Of a DNA stretch of 64,000 nt, positions 44,870-54,656 are shown in pieces. The position numbers and the translations under genes are program-made. The stretch's first letter is position 1, and every line of letters begins with the position of its first letter. This DNA comes from Acanthornis magna (Eukaryota; Chordata; Aves; Passeriformes; Acanthizidae): contig JAWUZG010001132.1 of NCBI GenBank assembly GCA_036785705.1, positions 62,001-126,000 on the forward strand. Reading direction: 5' to 3'. The notes under the pieces are model-generated. The model worked only from the letters and a program-made list of their open reading frames with translations, made no database searches and had not been told where the DNA came from.

Positions 44870-45107
44870 AACAGTGGAGGAGGAGGAGGAGGAGGGAGGA
44901 AGGAGCAGCCTAGGAAGCGATGGAAGGAGGAGGAGTGGGAGAAGGGATTGGGGGAAGGAGGAGAAGGAGGTGGGAGTAGGGCAGAGAGGAGGAGTAGAAG
45001 ACTGCCTGAGCGGGAGGAGCGGAAGGAAACCAGAGGACAAAGGAGAGTCAGAAAGGAACCATGCAGTCCGGGTCCCCCTGAATTCGCAGCCCCCCCTTAA
45101 CCCGCAG
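44870..45107 (+). promoter_or_regulatory. purine-rich 5' exon candidate of ZNF-3
   Basis: GGAGGAGGAGGAGG-type block ending CCCGCAG|GTGAGCGGGG (donor 45,108). The coding exons of ZNF-3 begin 2.3 kb downstream on the same strand. A Glu/Arg-rich open frame crosses it and is probably compositional. Confidence 0.45.
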
Positions 45108-45599
45108 GTGAGCGGGGAGGGGGAGCTTGCCCCAAATATCCAGCGGAGTCCCTGGGTTTGTGGTTTTTGGGGGGGCGATGTTTGGAGCTTGCAGGACTCC
45201 AAAGCCGAGCAGCAAATGCCCCACGGGAGGACAACGGGGGTTCCCAGGAGGTGTTTTTGGGGGGTCCCGGTGGCGGTGCTGGCAGAGCCCTGATGGGGGC
45301 GGGGGGATGCGGGTCTCTCCGGGGTGGGGGTTGGGCTCTGCCCGGGCCCGGCCCTCCAAGCTCTGCCTGGGGTCACATGCGGACCGGCGGGCAAGGGCGG
45401 GACAGCAGTTTTGGGGACCCCTGGGAGAGGAGACCCCCAGAAGTGCAGAGCGGGGACCTCATGAGGGGGAATCCCTGGGATTTCCGGGACCCCTGGTGGG
45501 GGGGGTCTGGGGGCTGGAGGTGCGGGATGGCCGGAAAGGGGTTCAGGGCTGCCAGGTCCCCCAAGTGGCTGCTCCCAGTATGAACCCTGTCACTGCCAG

Positions 45600-46690
45600 T
45601 CATTCCCTATTGTGATGCAGTTTGCTCCCAGCACGGTCCCAGTTCCTGCCAGCACATTCCCAGTCTCTCCCAGTATGGTCCCAGTCACCACCTGCATGGT
45701 CTCAGGCACTCCTAGTATATCCCAGTTGCCCTGAACATTCTCCTAGTCATTCCCAAGTACTCCCAGTTCCCTCAGCATGGTTCAGTTGCCCCCAGAATTA
45801 TCCCAGTCACTGCCAGTAGATCCCAGTTGTCAGCAGCATGCACCCTGTCATTCCCAGTTGCTCCCAGTGTATCCTCAGCTTGCTCCCAGCATGGGCCTTG
45901 TAGCTCTCAGTATGCCCCAGTCAGGGTCCATTGACACCCACTATAATCCCAGTATGATCCCAGTTCCTCCCAGTATGACGCCAGTGGTTCCCTGTCTCTC
46001 CCAGTATATCCCAGTTGCCCCCAGCATGCTCCCAGTCATTCCTACTTCTTCCCAGTTTTATTTCACCATGATTCCAGTTGTCCCCAGCCACTCGCAGTCA
46101 ATGTCTGTTATATTCCCTTCTCCCTCAGTGTGATCCCAGTGTCCCCCAGCATGGGCCCAGCTGCTCCCACTGTGATCCCAGTATGATCCCAATTGCCCCC
46201 AGCATAGTTCCAGTTGTTTCCAGTTCCTCACAGTATGATCCCAATTGCCCCCAGTGTCCCCTAGTATAGTCCCAGTCCTTCTCAGCAGGGACGCAGTCAT
46301 GCCCAGTTTCCCCCAGTGTGGTCCCAGCTGTTCCCAGAGTGGTTCCAGTCCCCCCTGTATGGTTACAGACACTCCCAGTATATCCCAGTTGCCCTCAGTA
46401 TGCTCATAGTCATTCCCAGGCACTGCCAGTTGCCCCAGTAAGGTTCTACTTCCCACAGAATGATCCCAGTCTTTCCCAGTTACTCCCAGTTGGCTCCAGC
46501 ATGATTCCATTTTCAGTCAGTTGCCCAAAGTGTGGTCCCAGTTTGTCCCAGTATGATCCCAGTTGCCCCAGCTGTGGTCTCAGTCCCCCTCAGCATGGTT
46601 CCAGTAGCTTCCAGTTTATCTCAGTTGCTCCCAGTGTGTCCACAGTTTCCTCCCAACATGGGCCCAGTAACCCCCAGTCAGGTTATGCAA
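45600..46690 (-). repeat. ACTGGGA-type minisatellite, array 1
   Basis: About 1.1 kb of degenerate units of 10-11 bp and their 21-bp dimers. On the plus strand the core is CCCAGTATGATCCCAGTTG; on the minus strand it is ACTGGGATCATACTGGGAG. Open frames through it in several frames are repeat artefacts. Confidence 0.92.
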
Positions 46691-46829
46691 ATGCCCCTTG
46701 GGGGGACATTGGGGGGTCCTGGTTGCAGTGCTGGCAGAGTCTTGACAGCGGGGCAGGGCGATTTGCATTTCCCCCCGTGGTGGGGCTTGGGCTCTGCCCA
46801 CGGCCACGTGGGGAGTGCACAGGACAGGT

Positions 46830-47270
46830 GATGGATGGGGGACATTGGTTTTGGGGACCCCCGGGAGCACCGTGGGAGGGGAGAATGGAGAGGGGCAATA
46901 GTGGAGCTGGGGGACCCTGTCATCCTGAAGAGGGGACCCCTGGGATCCATAAATGGGGACCCACAGAGGGGGACCCACAGGAGCCCTGGTGGCCTGCAGA
47001 GAGAGACAGGGGAGAGGGGATACCTGTGACCCCCAAAACCCCCGGCTTCCCTAAGTGGGACCTCGTGAAAGGAGACCCCGATAGCCATAAACTGGGGAAC
47101 TTGGAGAGGGGAGACCCCTGGGATTCCTGGGATCCCCAGCAGTCTGGGGAGGGTGGGGAAATTGGAGAGGGGGGACCCCAGTACACATGGGACCCCCAAC
47201 AACCCAGACAGGGGGAACCCCAGGCACCCGAAAGTGGAGAGACCAGAGAGGGGGAACTGCTGGGAGGGAT
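46830..47270 (+). repeat. degenerate 36-bp-class repeat in the ZNF-3 5' flank
   Basis: Same unit family as 29,940-30,410 and, inverted, 56,060-56,570. Non-coding. Confidence 0.6.
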
Positions 47271-47426
47271 TTTTGGTGCTGAATCGTGGTGTTCTAGAGG
47301 TTTTTATGAGCCCCAGATGCCCCATGACTTCTAAAGATGGAATTGGACAAGGCGACCTTCAAACCCAAAGTAGTCACTCCTTGTTTTCCCCCAAGCCAGG
47401 ATTTCCCATTCCAAAACCTTGGCTGG

Positions 47427-48676
47427 ATGGAGGAGAAGGAGGCTGTGAGGAAGAGGAAGATGCCCCAGGACCCCCAGGCAGGTGAGGAGGAAGTCACTGT
47501 CCCTTTCCCCCTCTCTTCTCCTCCATCTCGTAGCCCAGCGTTGCCCCCGGCTGCAGGACAACCCCACTGCTGACGCCGTTCTGCCGGGGACGGACTGGGG
47601 GGATGTCCTTCCCCTTCCCTCTGGCACGGAGGCAAATCCCAAATCCTCTCCTTGTCCTTCCTCCCCCAGGCAATGAGCTGTGGATGGAGATTAGGGAGGA
47701 AAATTCCCCCCCACAGAACCTCATGGAAGAGGCCATTTTGAGCAGCTCCACAGCGCAGGAATCCAATGGGGAGGAAAAGTCGCGGAAGTCTTGCATGAGG
47801 AGGGGCTCCAAACCCAGCCCAGGGTGCTCCGAGGAGGAAAGACCCAACTTGTGCCGAGAAGGTGACCAGTGCTTCAGCCAGAGCTCACAGCTGGTGGTCC
47901 ATGAGCAGCTTCATGATAGGGAGAAGTCCTTCAGGTGTGGGGAATGTGGGAAGAACTTCAGGTGGAGGAATAACCTCATCTACCACCAGATGATCCACAG
48001 TGGGGAGAGGCCCTACAAGTGTCCTGTGTGTGAGAAGAGATTCAGCCATAGGTCCCACCTGATTGTCCATCATAGGATCCACACTGGGGAGAAGCCCTAT
48101 GAGTGTGGGGAATGTGGGAAGAGTTTCAGCCAGAGCTCCAGCCTGATTGTCCACAAGAGGATCCACACTGGGGAGAGGCCCTATGAGTGTGGGGAGTGTG
48201 GGAAGAGCTTCAGAGACAAGGATCACCTTATCATCCACCAGAGGATCCACACAGGAGAGAGGCCCTATGACTGTGGGGAATGTGGGAAGAGCTTCAGCAC
48301 GAGCTCCAGCCTGATTGTCCACAAGAGGATCCACACTGGGGAGAGGCCCTATGAGTGTGGACAATGTGGGAAGAGCTTCAGCCAGAGCTCCAGCCTGATT
48401 GTCCACCAGCGGAGCCACACTGGAGAGAGGCCCTTTGAGTGTCCCAAGTGTGGGAAGAGGTTTCAGACCAGGTCCCATCTCCTCCTCCATGAGCGGATCC
48501 ACACAGAGGAGAAGCCCTTCCGCTGCCCCGACTGTGGGAAGGGCTTCAAGCACAAATCCCACCTCATCGGGCACCGGCGCATCCACACCGGGGAGAGGCC
48601 CTACGAGTGTCCCGAGTGTGGGATGAGCTTCACCCATGGCTCTAGCTTGATACGACACCAACGGAGGCACCGATAA
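47427..48676 (+). CDS. C2H2 zinc-finger protein, ZNF-3 (intact, nine fingers)
   Basis: Predicted nuclear sequence-specific DNA-binding protein. Exon 1 is 47,427-47,481 ([18 protein letters not shown], donor GCAG|GTGAGG). Exon 2 is 47,670-48,676 after CTCCCCCAG. Together they give 353 codons plus TAA with no break. Residues about 19-105 form an acidic/basic linker (NPHQ-like [20 protein letters not shown], then [15 protein letters not shown]). Nine tandem C2H2 fingers fill the rest, from [10 protein letters not shown] to [10 protein letters not shown], joined by TGERP/TGEKP linkers. No KRAB or SCAN domain is present. An in-frame ATG at 47,337 (MELDKATFKPKVV) also opens this frame, but a pyrimidine-AG acceptor just before GATTTCCC (47,400) suggests that part is intronic. 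The gene lies in the left arm of the inverted repeat and pairs with ZNF-4. Confidence 0.92.
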
Positions 48677-48790
48677 GGGAAGCCCTGTGAGTGCCCCGAG
48701 TGCAGGAAGAGCTTTGTGCGCTGCTCCAACTTCATCACCCATCAGAGGAGCCACGTTGGGAAGAGCCTTTGTGGCCCACATTCCCTGTGA
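48677..48790 (+). pseudogene. untranslated extra zinc finger beyond the ZNF-3 stop
   Basis: After CGA TAA the frame gives [19 protein letters not shown] and HQRSHVGKS, a full C2H2 finger outside the coding region. Confidence 0.75.
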
Positions 48791-48864
48791 CCAGCAGTGG
48801 GAAGACACCTGGCAGGTGGTCTCCACATCCTTCTGGATCTCTGTAGGGACCTGGATGAACACAG

Positions 48865-48901
48865 GCCCCCTTCTAGTGTACGTGCCTCCCTTCTTTCTTT
48901 C

Positions 48902-48968
<67 letters not shown>

Positions 48969-49760
48969 CTCTTTCTCTCTTTCTCTCTTTCTCTCTTTCT
49001 CTCTTTCTCTCTTTCTTTCTCTCTTTCTCTCTTTCTTTCTTTCTTTCTTTCTCTCTTTCTCTCTTTCTCTCTTTCTCTCTTTCTCTCTTTCTCTCTTTCT
49101 CTCTTTCTTTCTTTTTCTCTTTCTTTCTTTCTTTCTTTCTCTCTTTCTTTCTCTCTTTCTCTCTTTCTTTCTCTCTTTCTTTCTTCTCTTTCTTTCTTCT
49201 CTTTCTTCTCTTTCTCTCTTTCTCTCTTTCCCTCCCTCCCTTCCTTCCTCCCTCCCTTCCTTCCTTCCTTCCTTCCTTCCTTCCTTCCTTCCTTCCTTCC
49301 TTCCTTCCTTCCTTCCTTCCTTCCTTCCTTCCTTCCTTCCTTCCTTCCTTCCTTCCTTCCTTCCTCCTTTCCTTTCCTTTCCTTTCCTTTCCTTTCCTTT
49401 CCTTTCCTTTCCTTTCCTTTCCTTTCCTTTCCTTTCCTTTCCTTTCCTTTCCTTTCCTTTCCTTTCCTTTCCTTTCCTTTCCTTTCCTTTCCTTTCCTTT
49501 CCTTTCCTTTCCTTTCCTTTCCTTTCCTTTCCTTTCCTTTCCTTTCCCTGTTCTTTTCCTCTAAGTCCTGGGATTTAGCACGGCCTTGCGTGAGTAACAG
49601 TCTGTGTCAATTAATGGAATTCATATGGAATTTATGCTTCCTCCCATTGCTTCTTTCAGTTCAGCTTCTTTCAGCTTCTGTCAGTATCTGGCCTTATCTA
49701 GCAGCAGGCCCCACAGTTTGTGTATAGAGACATCTCCATCTCCGTTCATAATTAAGCTTT
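48865..49760 (-). mobile_element. ERV-2-type LTR fragment split by a microsatellite
   Basis: CCCCCTTCTAGTGTACGTG at 48,867 and the sequence 49,550-49,735 match 26,541-26,570 and 26,585-26,760 of the ERV-2 LTR (shared TTTAGCACGGCCTTGCGTG). The interior is the pyrimidine microsatellite. It replaces the class II debris seen downstream of the other zinc-finger genes. Confidence 0.85.
48889..49549 (+). repeat. compound (TTTC)n-(CCTT)n-(CCTTT)n microsatellite
   Basis: About 660 bp purely of C and T: tetranucleotide TTTC with TTTCTC variants to about 49,227, CCTT to about 49,366, then CCTTT to 49,548. The minus strand is all purine, able to form triplex DNA. The 346-aa open frame through it (Phe/Leu/Ser/Pro only) is not a gene. 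Confidence 0.97.
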
Positions 49761-49769
49761 TAAACAAGA

Positions 49770-50160
49770 TATACTAACAATAGGAATAGCTAACAGACTA
49801 ACCACAAGAAGAGCTGAACCAGCACACATCAACAGTGTGGAGAGAGAGGTGAAAAGTGCACTAATGAGGAAGACTTGGGGCCTTCATCCCGAAGACCCCT
49901 GCCCAGGACCACCAGAAGGCACTGCACAAGCGCAAGTAGGAGTGAACTTAGGTAAATAATTTCTTGGAACTAAGCATAGTAACTCCACCTAATGTTGCAT
50001 ATGTATGACCTTATAATGAATATGTATACCTTTGTGTAGTAAAAGCTGAGCAAGGAAACACTTGGTGTGCGTGTTTGGAGGAAAGATCCCCTGTGGATCC
50101 AGTGCTGAACAAACAAATACCTGCTTTAGAGACCTTTTTCTGTAGAGTGTTATTGTCACC
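49770..50160 (+). repeat. solo LTR, divergent relative of the ERV-1 LTR
   Basis: Shares order and words with the ERV-1 LTR: GAGGAAGACT, GACCACCAG then GCACTGC and GCGCAAG, TAATGAATATGTATA, and TGTGTAG. Its end (TGTAGAGTGTTATTGTCACC) corresponds to the ERV-1 LTR end. Boundaries are approximate. Confidence 0.7.
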
Positions 50161-50165
50161 CTCTT

Positions 50166-50675
50166 TGGTGGGATTCATCTAGAGGGACTCATGGCACTGG
50201 GATGCGACTGAAGCCCACCCGGAGCAGTGCCCGGTGACTGCCCTGGGGGCCTCACCCTGTTCCCACAGGAACGCTGCTGCTGTCCTTTGCTCAGGTGAGT
50301 GTTGGGCAAACCCCAGCCCAGCCACAGTGGTGCCCAACTGCCCCCAGCAGCAGCAGCAGCAGCCGGGGGATCCCCAGTGCCCCCTGGGGTGCTGACATCT
50401 CTGCTGTCTCCAGGCCCTGCTGTCTCCATGTCCCTGCGGCTGGTGGGCAGCAGGAGCTGGTGCGACGGGCACGAGGAGATCCTGCAGGGCCGGATGTGGG
50501 GCAGAGTCCTGGAGGAGCAGTGGGATGTGCAGGGGCCAGCATTGTGTGCTGGCAGCTGCGGGGTGGCAAGGCAGAGACAGCCGACACCCCCCGAAAGCTC
50601 AGCGGGGTCGGGACCCGTGGGCTGTGAGGGGTCTGCTGGGCAGGGCACGAGGCCCACCTGGCCCTCTGCAGTGTT
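50166..50675 (+). pseudogene. SRCR-domain gene relic 3
   Basis: The 3' part of one SRCR exon (to 50,294: TEAHPEQCPVTALGASPCSH, then a GTGAGT donor) is followed after TCTCCAG at 50,413 by a second SRCR domain start: SLRLVGSRSWCDGHEEILQG and WGRVLEEQWDVQ. The frame shifts near 50,535, continues as IVCWQLRGGKAE, hits a stop, and is cut at 50,676 by an LTR-like insertion. Confidence 0.75.
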
Positions 50676-51165
50676 GTAAATCCACTGCTGGTGCGAGTCG
50701 CAATGCCGTGCTTCCCAGGTTCAGTCCACCTAGCCTCCCGGTGGAGCGTCGAACCTGCGAGGGCTGGGCTTCGCACACGACTCCAGGAGACAAAGAACAC
50801 GGGAGGAGACCGGTGCCAAAGATCCGTTTTATTAACAGGTCCAACGGGACAACTGAACTGGTCTCTTTGGCAGACCGATCTGCCCGCACCGGGTTTGTGC
50901 AGGACATTTTACCCGACGGACACACCCAATCAGAGGGAAGGAATGGGGCGGAGTTGGGGTCTCGGAACCAACCGAATACAACCGAGGGTGGGAGTAATTC
51001 AAACGAACCAGTCAGGGGGGTAACTGCCACGAAGTTTCTGGACGAAGGGGCGGGGCCATCCTTGCCATCACGCCCCAGTCCCGCCCAATAGGGGTGGAGA
51101 GAACCCAGATCCCCCCCAGGCCGGCCCTTTGGGGCGGTGCTTACACCCCTGATTCCGACTCTCCC
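50676..51165 (-). repeat. LTR-like insertion in SRCR relic 3
   Basis: Starts TGTTGTAAATCC exactly where the SRCR frame is interrupted (CCTCTGCAG before it). It carries a minus-strand AATAAAACGG near 50,827 and is unlike its GC-rich surroundings. The 3' end, close to a run of C near 51,165, is uncertain, and no target duplication is established. Confidence 0.45.
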
Positions 51166-51357
51166 CCCCCCCCCAGGGAGGCCAAGCTGTCTCTGGAGAG
51201 GATCGGACCCAGGTTTTGTCCCTCCACACTGCAACACCTCCCTGCCCGAGCAGCACCGTCTGCAGAGCTCGTGGAGGGCGATGGAGTGACATGTTGGGGT
51301 GAGCAGCAGTGCAGGGCACCCCAGGTGACAGGCTAGGTGGCCCTGACAGCCACCGTG

Positions 51358-52088
51358 GGTGGTCCTGCCCCAGGGAAAGGGCAGGTTCAGTGCTGGAGGC
51401 ACCACTGAGAGCAGAAGTGCCACCAGCAGATCCAGGGATGGGGAGGAGATGCAGGAGGGCTTCAGATGGGCAAACACAGCAGTGCTGACAAACAGGGACA
51501 CCATGGCCACGTGAGGGAGGCATGTGGAAAAGGCTTTGTGCCAGTCCTGCTCTGAGGGGACTCTCAGCACAGCCCTGAAGATCTGCACATAGGAGAAAAC
51601 AATGACACAAAACACTCAGAGCCTAAACAGGCACTAACCATGATAAGCCAAACTTCCCAGAGCTAATGTGAGTGTGAGCAGGAGAGCTTCAGGATCTGGG
51701 GGATTTCACAGAAGAACTGGCCCAGGCATTGCCCTGGCACAGGGGCAGGGAAAATGGATTGTCTGTGTGCAGCAGAGCAGTGAGAAAGCCACTGGCCCAG
51801 GCAGCTGCTGCCATGTGGGAACAAGCTCTGCTGCCCAGGAGGGTCCCGTGGTGCAGGGCTTTGCAGATGGACACAGAGTGGTCATAGGACATGACTGTGG
51901 GGAGAAAACACTCTGCACATGATAAGCAAAGAAAGAAAAACAGCTGAGCAGCACATTCTGCATAGGAGATGGCCCTGGTGTCCCAGAGGGAATTGTGCAT
52001 GGCTTTGGGGACAGTGGTGCAGATGGAGCCCAGGTCGAGCAGAGAGAGGCTGAGGAGGAAGAAGAACATGGGGCTGTTGTTCCAAACG
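51358..52088 (-). pseudogene. olfactory receptor pseudogene (family-14-like)
   Basis: Minus strand: NNSPMFFFLLSLSLLDLGS (TM2) starts at about 52,085, followed by CAAQLFFFLCLSCAECFLP (TM3) and MSYDHSVSICKALHHGT, where the usual DRY-like motif is Asp-His-Ser. A one-base frameshift near 51,735 precedes QFFCEIPQILKLSCSHSH and a TAG. The C-terminal half reads AFSTCLPHVAMVSLFVSTAV and SLDLLVALLLSVVPPALN, then loses homology at 51,370 before the NPLIYSLRN part. TM1 is missing upstream of 52,088. Confidence 0.85.
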
Positions 52089-52089
52089 A

Positions 52090-52550
52090 GTGTTTGAGAT
52101 GATTTAAAGAATCACCAGCAAGGCGGGGTAGGTAAAAACCAGACTTTCTGTAAAGTGATGGCACAACAGAGTTCATTGGCACAGTTCACTCTACTCCTGA
52201 CTAGATGGTTAAGGGACTGAGGAAAAAAAGCAACAAACAGACTCCAGTCAATCAATCCAAACCAAGATAAATCAAGATCTGTGTATGTGTATGTGTGTGT
52301 GTGTGACAAAAGGATAGAAAAGGGTAAAAGTGGAATACGGCCCAAAGGCTTAACAGTACTTGACAACAATTGCTAACAATTTAGCAAAGGAGCCACACTT
52401 AAGAGCATTTAACTTAACAGAACTTTAATTAAACTTACTAACAGGCCTAACTTACTTAGATACCCAAAGGACTTAAACACCTAAGAGAGCAGCACTTTTC
52501 CTGTATTTGCCATAAGCAGATATGAAAGCACACAGACAGACAGAGTCAGT
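52090..52550. other. A/T-rich insertion, LTR-like, with a short (GT)n
   Basis: It follows the broken olfactory-receptor start directly. Composition changes sharply to A/T-rich. A TGTGTATGTGTATGTGTGTG tract lies near 52,280. No coding region or paired ends are seen, so the class is unknown. Confidence 0.35.
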
Positions 52551-53290
52551 GCCAAGGACCTGTCAGAAATTCCCCTCAAGGGCAGGGAAATGCTCACTCC
52601 CGATGCTTTTGCATCTCCCCAGAGGGCGAAGGGTTGAGCCTCGAAGAGTGGAGGATTGGCCCTGGGTCCCTCGTTGTTCAGGGATGCCCCGAGTGCAGCA
52701 AACGGGAGAGTTCCCAGCTCGGAGAGGCCCCACTCAGAGGGAGGAGCTGCTCCAGGAGAGCTCCAAGGAGCTAATTTTGGATTGCTGTTTATAGGGCCTC
52801 AAGAGATGGGCTTTAGTCACAGCCATGGTTCATCCTGGCGGCACTTGGGATCAACAGCTTTCTTTGACACTGTGAGAACAGCGATGTTGTGCCATTGAGG
52901 GAAGAAAAACAGTTCCCAAGGCTGTTCCTAAAGAAAGCAGGAGCTCGTTGGACAGAAGCAGTGCCTGGGAGCAGACAGTGATTGTGATCAGCTGCACAGG
53001 AGCTGAGCCCAGGGGCTGTTGGTCAGGGCTGAGGCCTAAGGAGAATTTCTCAGATCACAGGGCACCTGGAAAGGTGTGGGAGGGGATAATTCACACCCTC
53101 AGTGTGGTCCCAGTTCCTCCCAGTGTTTCCATGTCCGTGCTCCAAGTGCTGCTCCCAGCCCTGAGCCGTGGGGATGGCAATGTCCCGCTCCCTTTGCGGG
53201 GCAGTGTCACACCTGAGCCAGGTGTGCAGGGCAGGACCTTGCCCTGAGCCCAAGCCCTGTCCCACCTGCAGGAGCTGCTTCCCATCGCCT
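52551..53290. other. unassigned spacer DNA
   Basis: No exon, repeat family or RNA gene is recognisable. Similarity to the other units begins only near 53,290. Confidence 0.35.
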
Positions 53291-53294
53291 CTTC

Positions 53295-53595
53295 CTCCCA
53301 TGGCCCCAAGCCCAGCTTGGAGCTAAACAAAGGGCGCTGGCTTGGGGTCATCCCCCAGCAGGGGCTGCGCACCCCCTCTGCCCCCTCCCCAAATTCCCTC
53401 CTGGGGGAGCAGGAGCTGGGTCAGGAGCCCTGTGGGGAGGGAAAAGGGGGTGACACCGGGATGGGGGGTCACACACACCCTGGGGGTACACACACGATCC
53501 CTGGAACCCCTTCACCTTCTCCTGCAGCCCCAGGAGGATGAACCCCAACATGGAGCCCCCAAACCCCAGCAGCATCTTGGGGGCAGGGTCTGGTG
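53295..53595 (-). pseudogene. MHC class II beta-like transmembrane and terminal exons, relic 3
   Basis: The minus strand reads KMLLGFGGSMLGFILLGLQ from about 53,575, the best preserved of the three transmembrane relics. GGCTCCTGA (Gly-Leu-Leu-stop) follows at 53,429-53,421 behind a CCCTCCCCACAG acceptor. A 3'-UTR-like stretch follows. The beta-1 relic at 53,935 faces the other way. Confidence 0.55.
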
Positions 53596-53934
53596 GCAGC
53601 TTGGGGGTCTGGGTGGGTCACGACCACTCTAAAATGTCCTCCCAGCCCCACAGTCACTCCCAGACCCTCAAACCACCCCACAGCTCCCCCCAGGACACCT
53701 TCAGCCACTCCCTGCAATAGAAATGGGCCCAAGAGCCACCAAATCCCCTTCTCATCTCCCCCTACAAACACCCAAGGTCTCTCCAAGCCACACAGCCCTG
53801 CCAGGACCCTAAACCTCCCTCACAGAGCCCCCAAACTCCCTCTCAGCACCACAAATGCCCCCAAGAGCCACAAAAGCTCTTCCGAGCCTCCCCTGGATCC
53901 CCCAAACCCCCTGCCACCCCCCATGGCACTGACC

Positions 53935-54130
53935 AGGAGAGGTTGGTGGACAGGAACATCCACAGCCGGGAGCAGCTCGGGCACTTCAGCAGTGATTTGG
54001 GCACTTGGAGGGGCACACCCCAAATGGGCAGAACCAGGCCAGGGACTGGGACAGACAACAGGAATTCCTGGAAAACAGACGGGCTCATATGAATCCCCTG
54101 TTCTGCCAGCACAGCTATGAGATCGTGGCC
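53935..54130 (+). pseudogene. MHC class II beta-1 domain exon, relic 3
   Basis: The plus strand reads QERLVDRNIHSREQLGHFS, then in another frame QQEFLENRRAHMNPLFCQHS. It has the same layout as 10,628-10,850. A frame break and lost Cys context make it non-functional. Confidence 0.65.
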
Positions 54131-54544
54131 CCATCTGCCTGGGTCAGTGGCCCCACAACACCCAAACCTTCCCAGATAATCCCATGAACCAACCACAAAT
54201 TGACCCTCAAACCTGAGTAAAACGGTGTGGCTTTAGATCCCTTTGTTTAATTTCTTTATTTGAACCTCAATTTTAGTTGTTTTGACAGAATGAAGAAGGA
54301 AAATATTTAGGTTAGAAAAGACCTCCAAGATCATCCAGCACTGCTTGATGCCACCAGAAGAAACAATTGGACAGAGCAGGAAAGATTTTTGTGAGTGTAA
54401 AATCCACAAATGTGCTCTTCCCAATGAATTTCTGATTTCAGCCAGAGTCCCCATGGATGTTCCTGCCCCTGTGTTCATCCAGGTGCCTACGGAGATCCAG
54501 AAGGATGTGGAGACCACCTGCCAGGTGTCTTCCCAGTGTGGGTC

Positions 54545-54656
54545 ACAGGGAATGTGGGTCACCAGGGCTCTTCCCAACGTGGCTCCTCTGATGGGGGATG
54601 AAGTTGGAGCAGTCCGCAAAGCTCTTCCTGCACTCAGGGCACTCACAGGGCTTCCC
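54545..54656 (-). pseudogene. untranslated extra zinc finger beyond the ZNF-4 stop
   Basis: After TAG the minus strand reads [19 protein letters not shown] and HQRSHVGKS. It is the equivalent of the post-stop finger in the other three copies. Confidence 0.75.

Larger units (their letters stand above)
42270..48860 (+). repeat. left arm of a large inverted repeat
   Basis: Read on the plus strand from the SRCR relic to ZNF-3, this has the same order as the minus strand of 64,000 down to about 54,460: SRCR exon, CpG stretch, 38-bp minisatellite, purine-rich exon, ACTGGGA-type minisatellite, zinc-finger gene. ACTGTTCCACGTGGCACAGG at about 42,278 is the reverse complement of the window end at about 64,000. 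Confidence 0.85.

Noticed and set aside
45620..46510. Several long open frames in the ACTGGGA arrays
   Set aside because: They are repeats in all frames and on both strands, without constraint.
47337..47426. Upstream in-frame ATG extending ZNF-3 by 30 codons
   Set aside because: A splice acceptor (pyrimidines then CCAG) lies between it and the family start, and the leader [10 protein letters not shown] is the usual beginning. It is kept open in ZNF-2 and ZNF-4 too, so it is not fully excluded.
47427..48676. KRAB or SCAN domain in the zinc-finger genes
   Set aside because: The leader exon and linker show neither motif; birds have many KRAB-less C2H2 genes.
48687..49727. 346-aa open frame of Phe, Leu, Ser and Pro
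   Set aside because: It translates a C/T-only microsatellite; every frame is open there.
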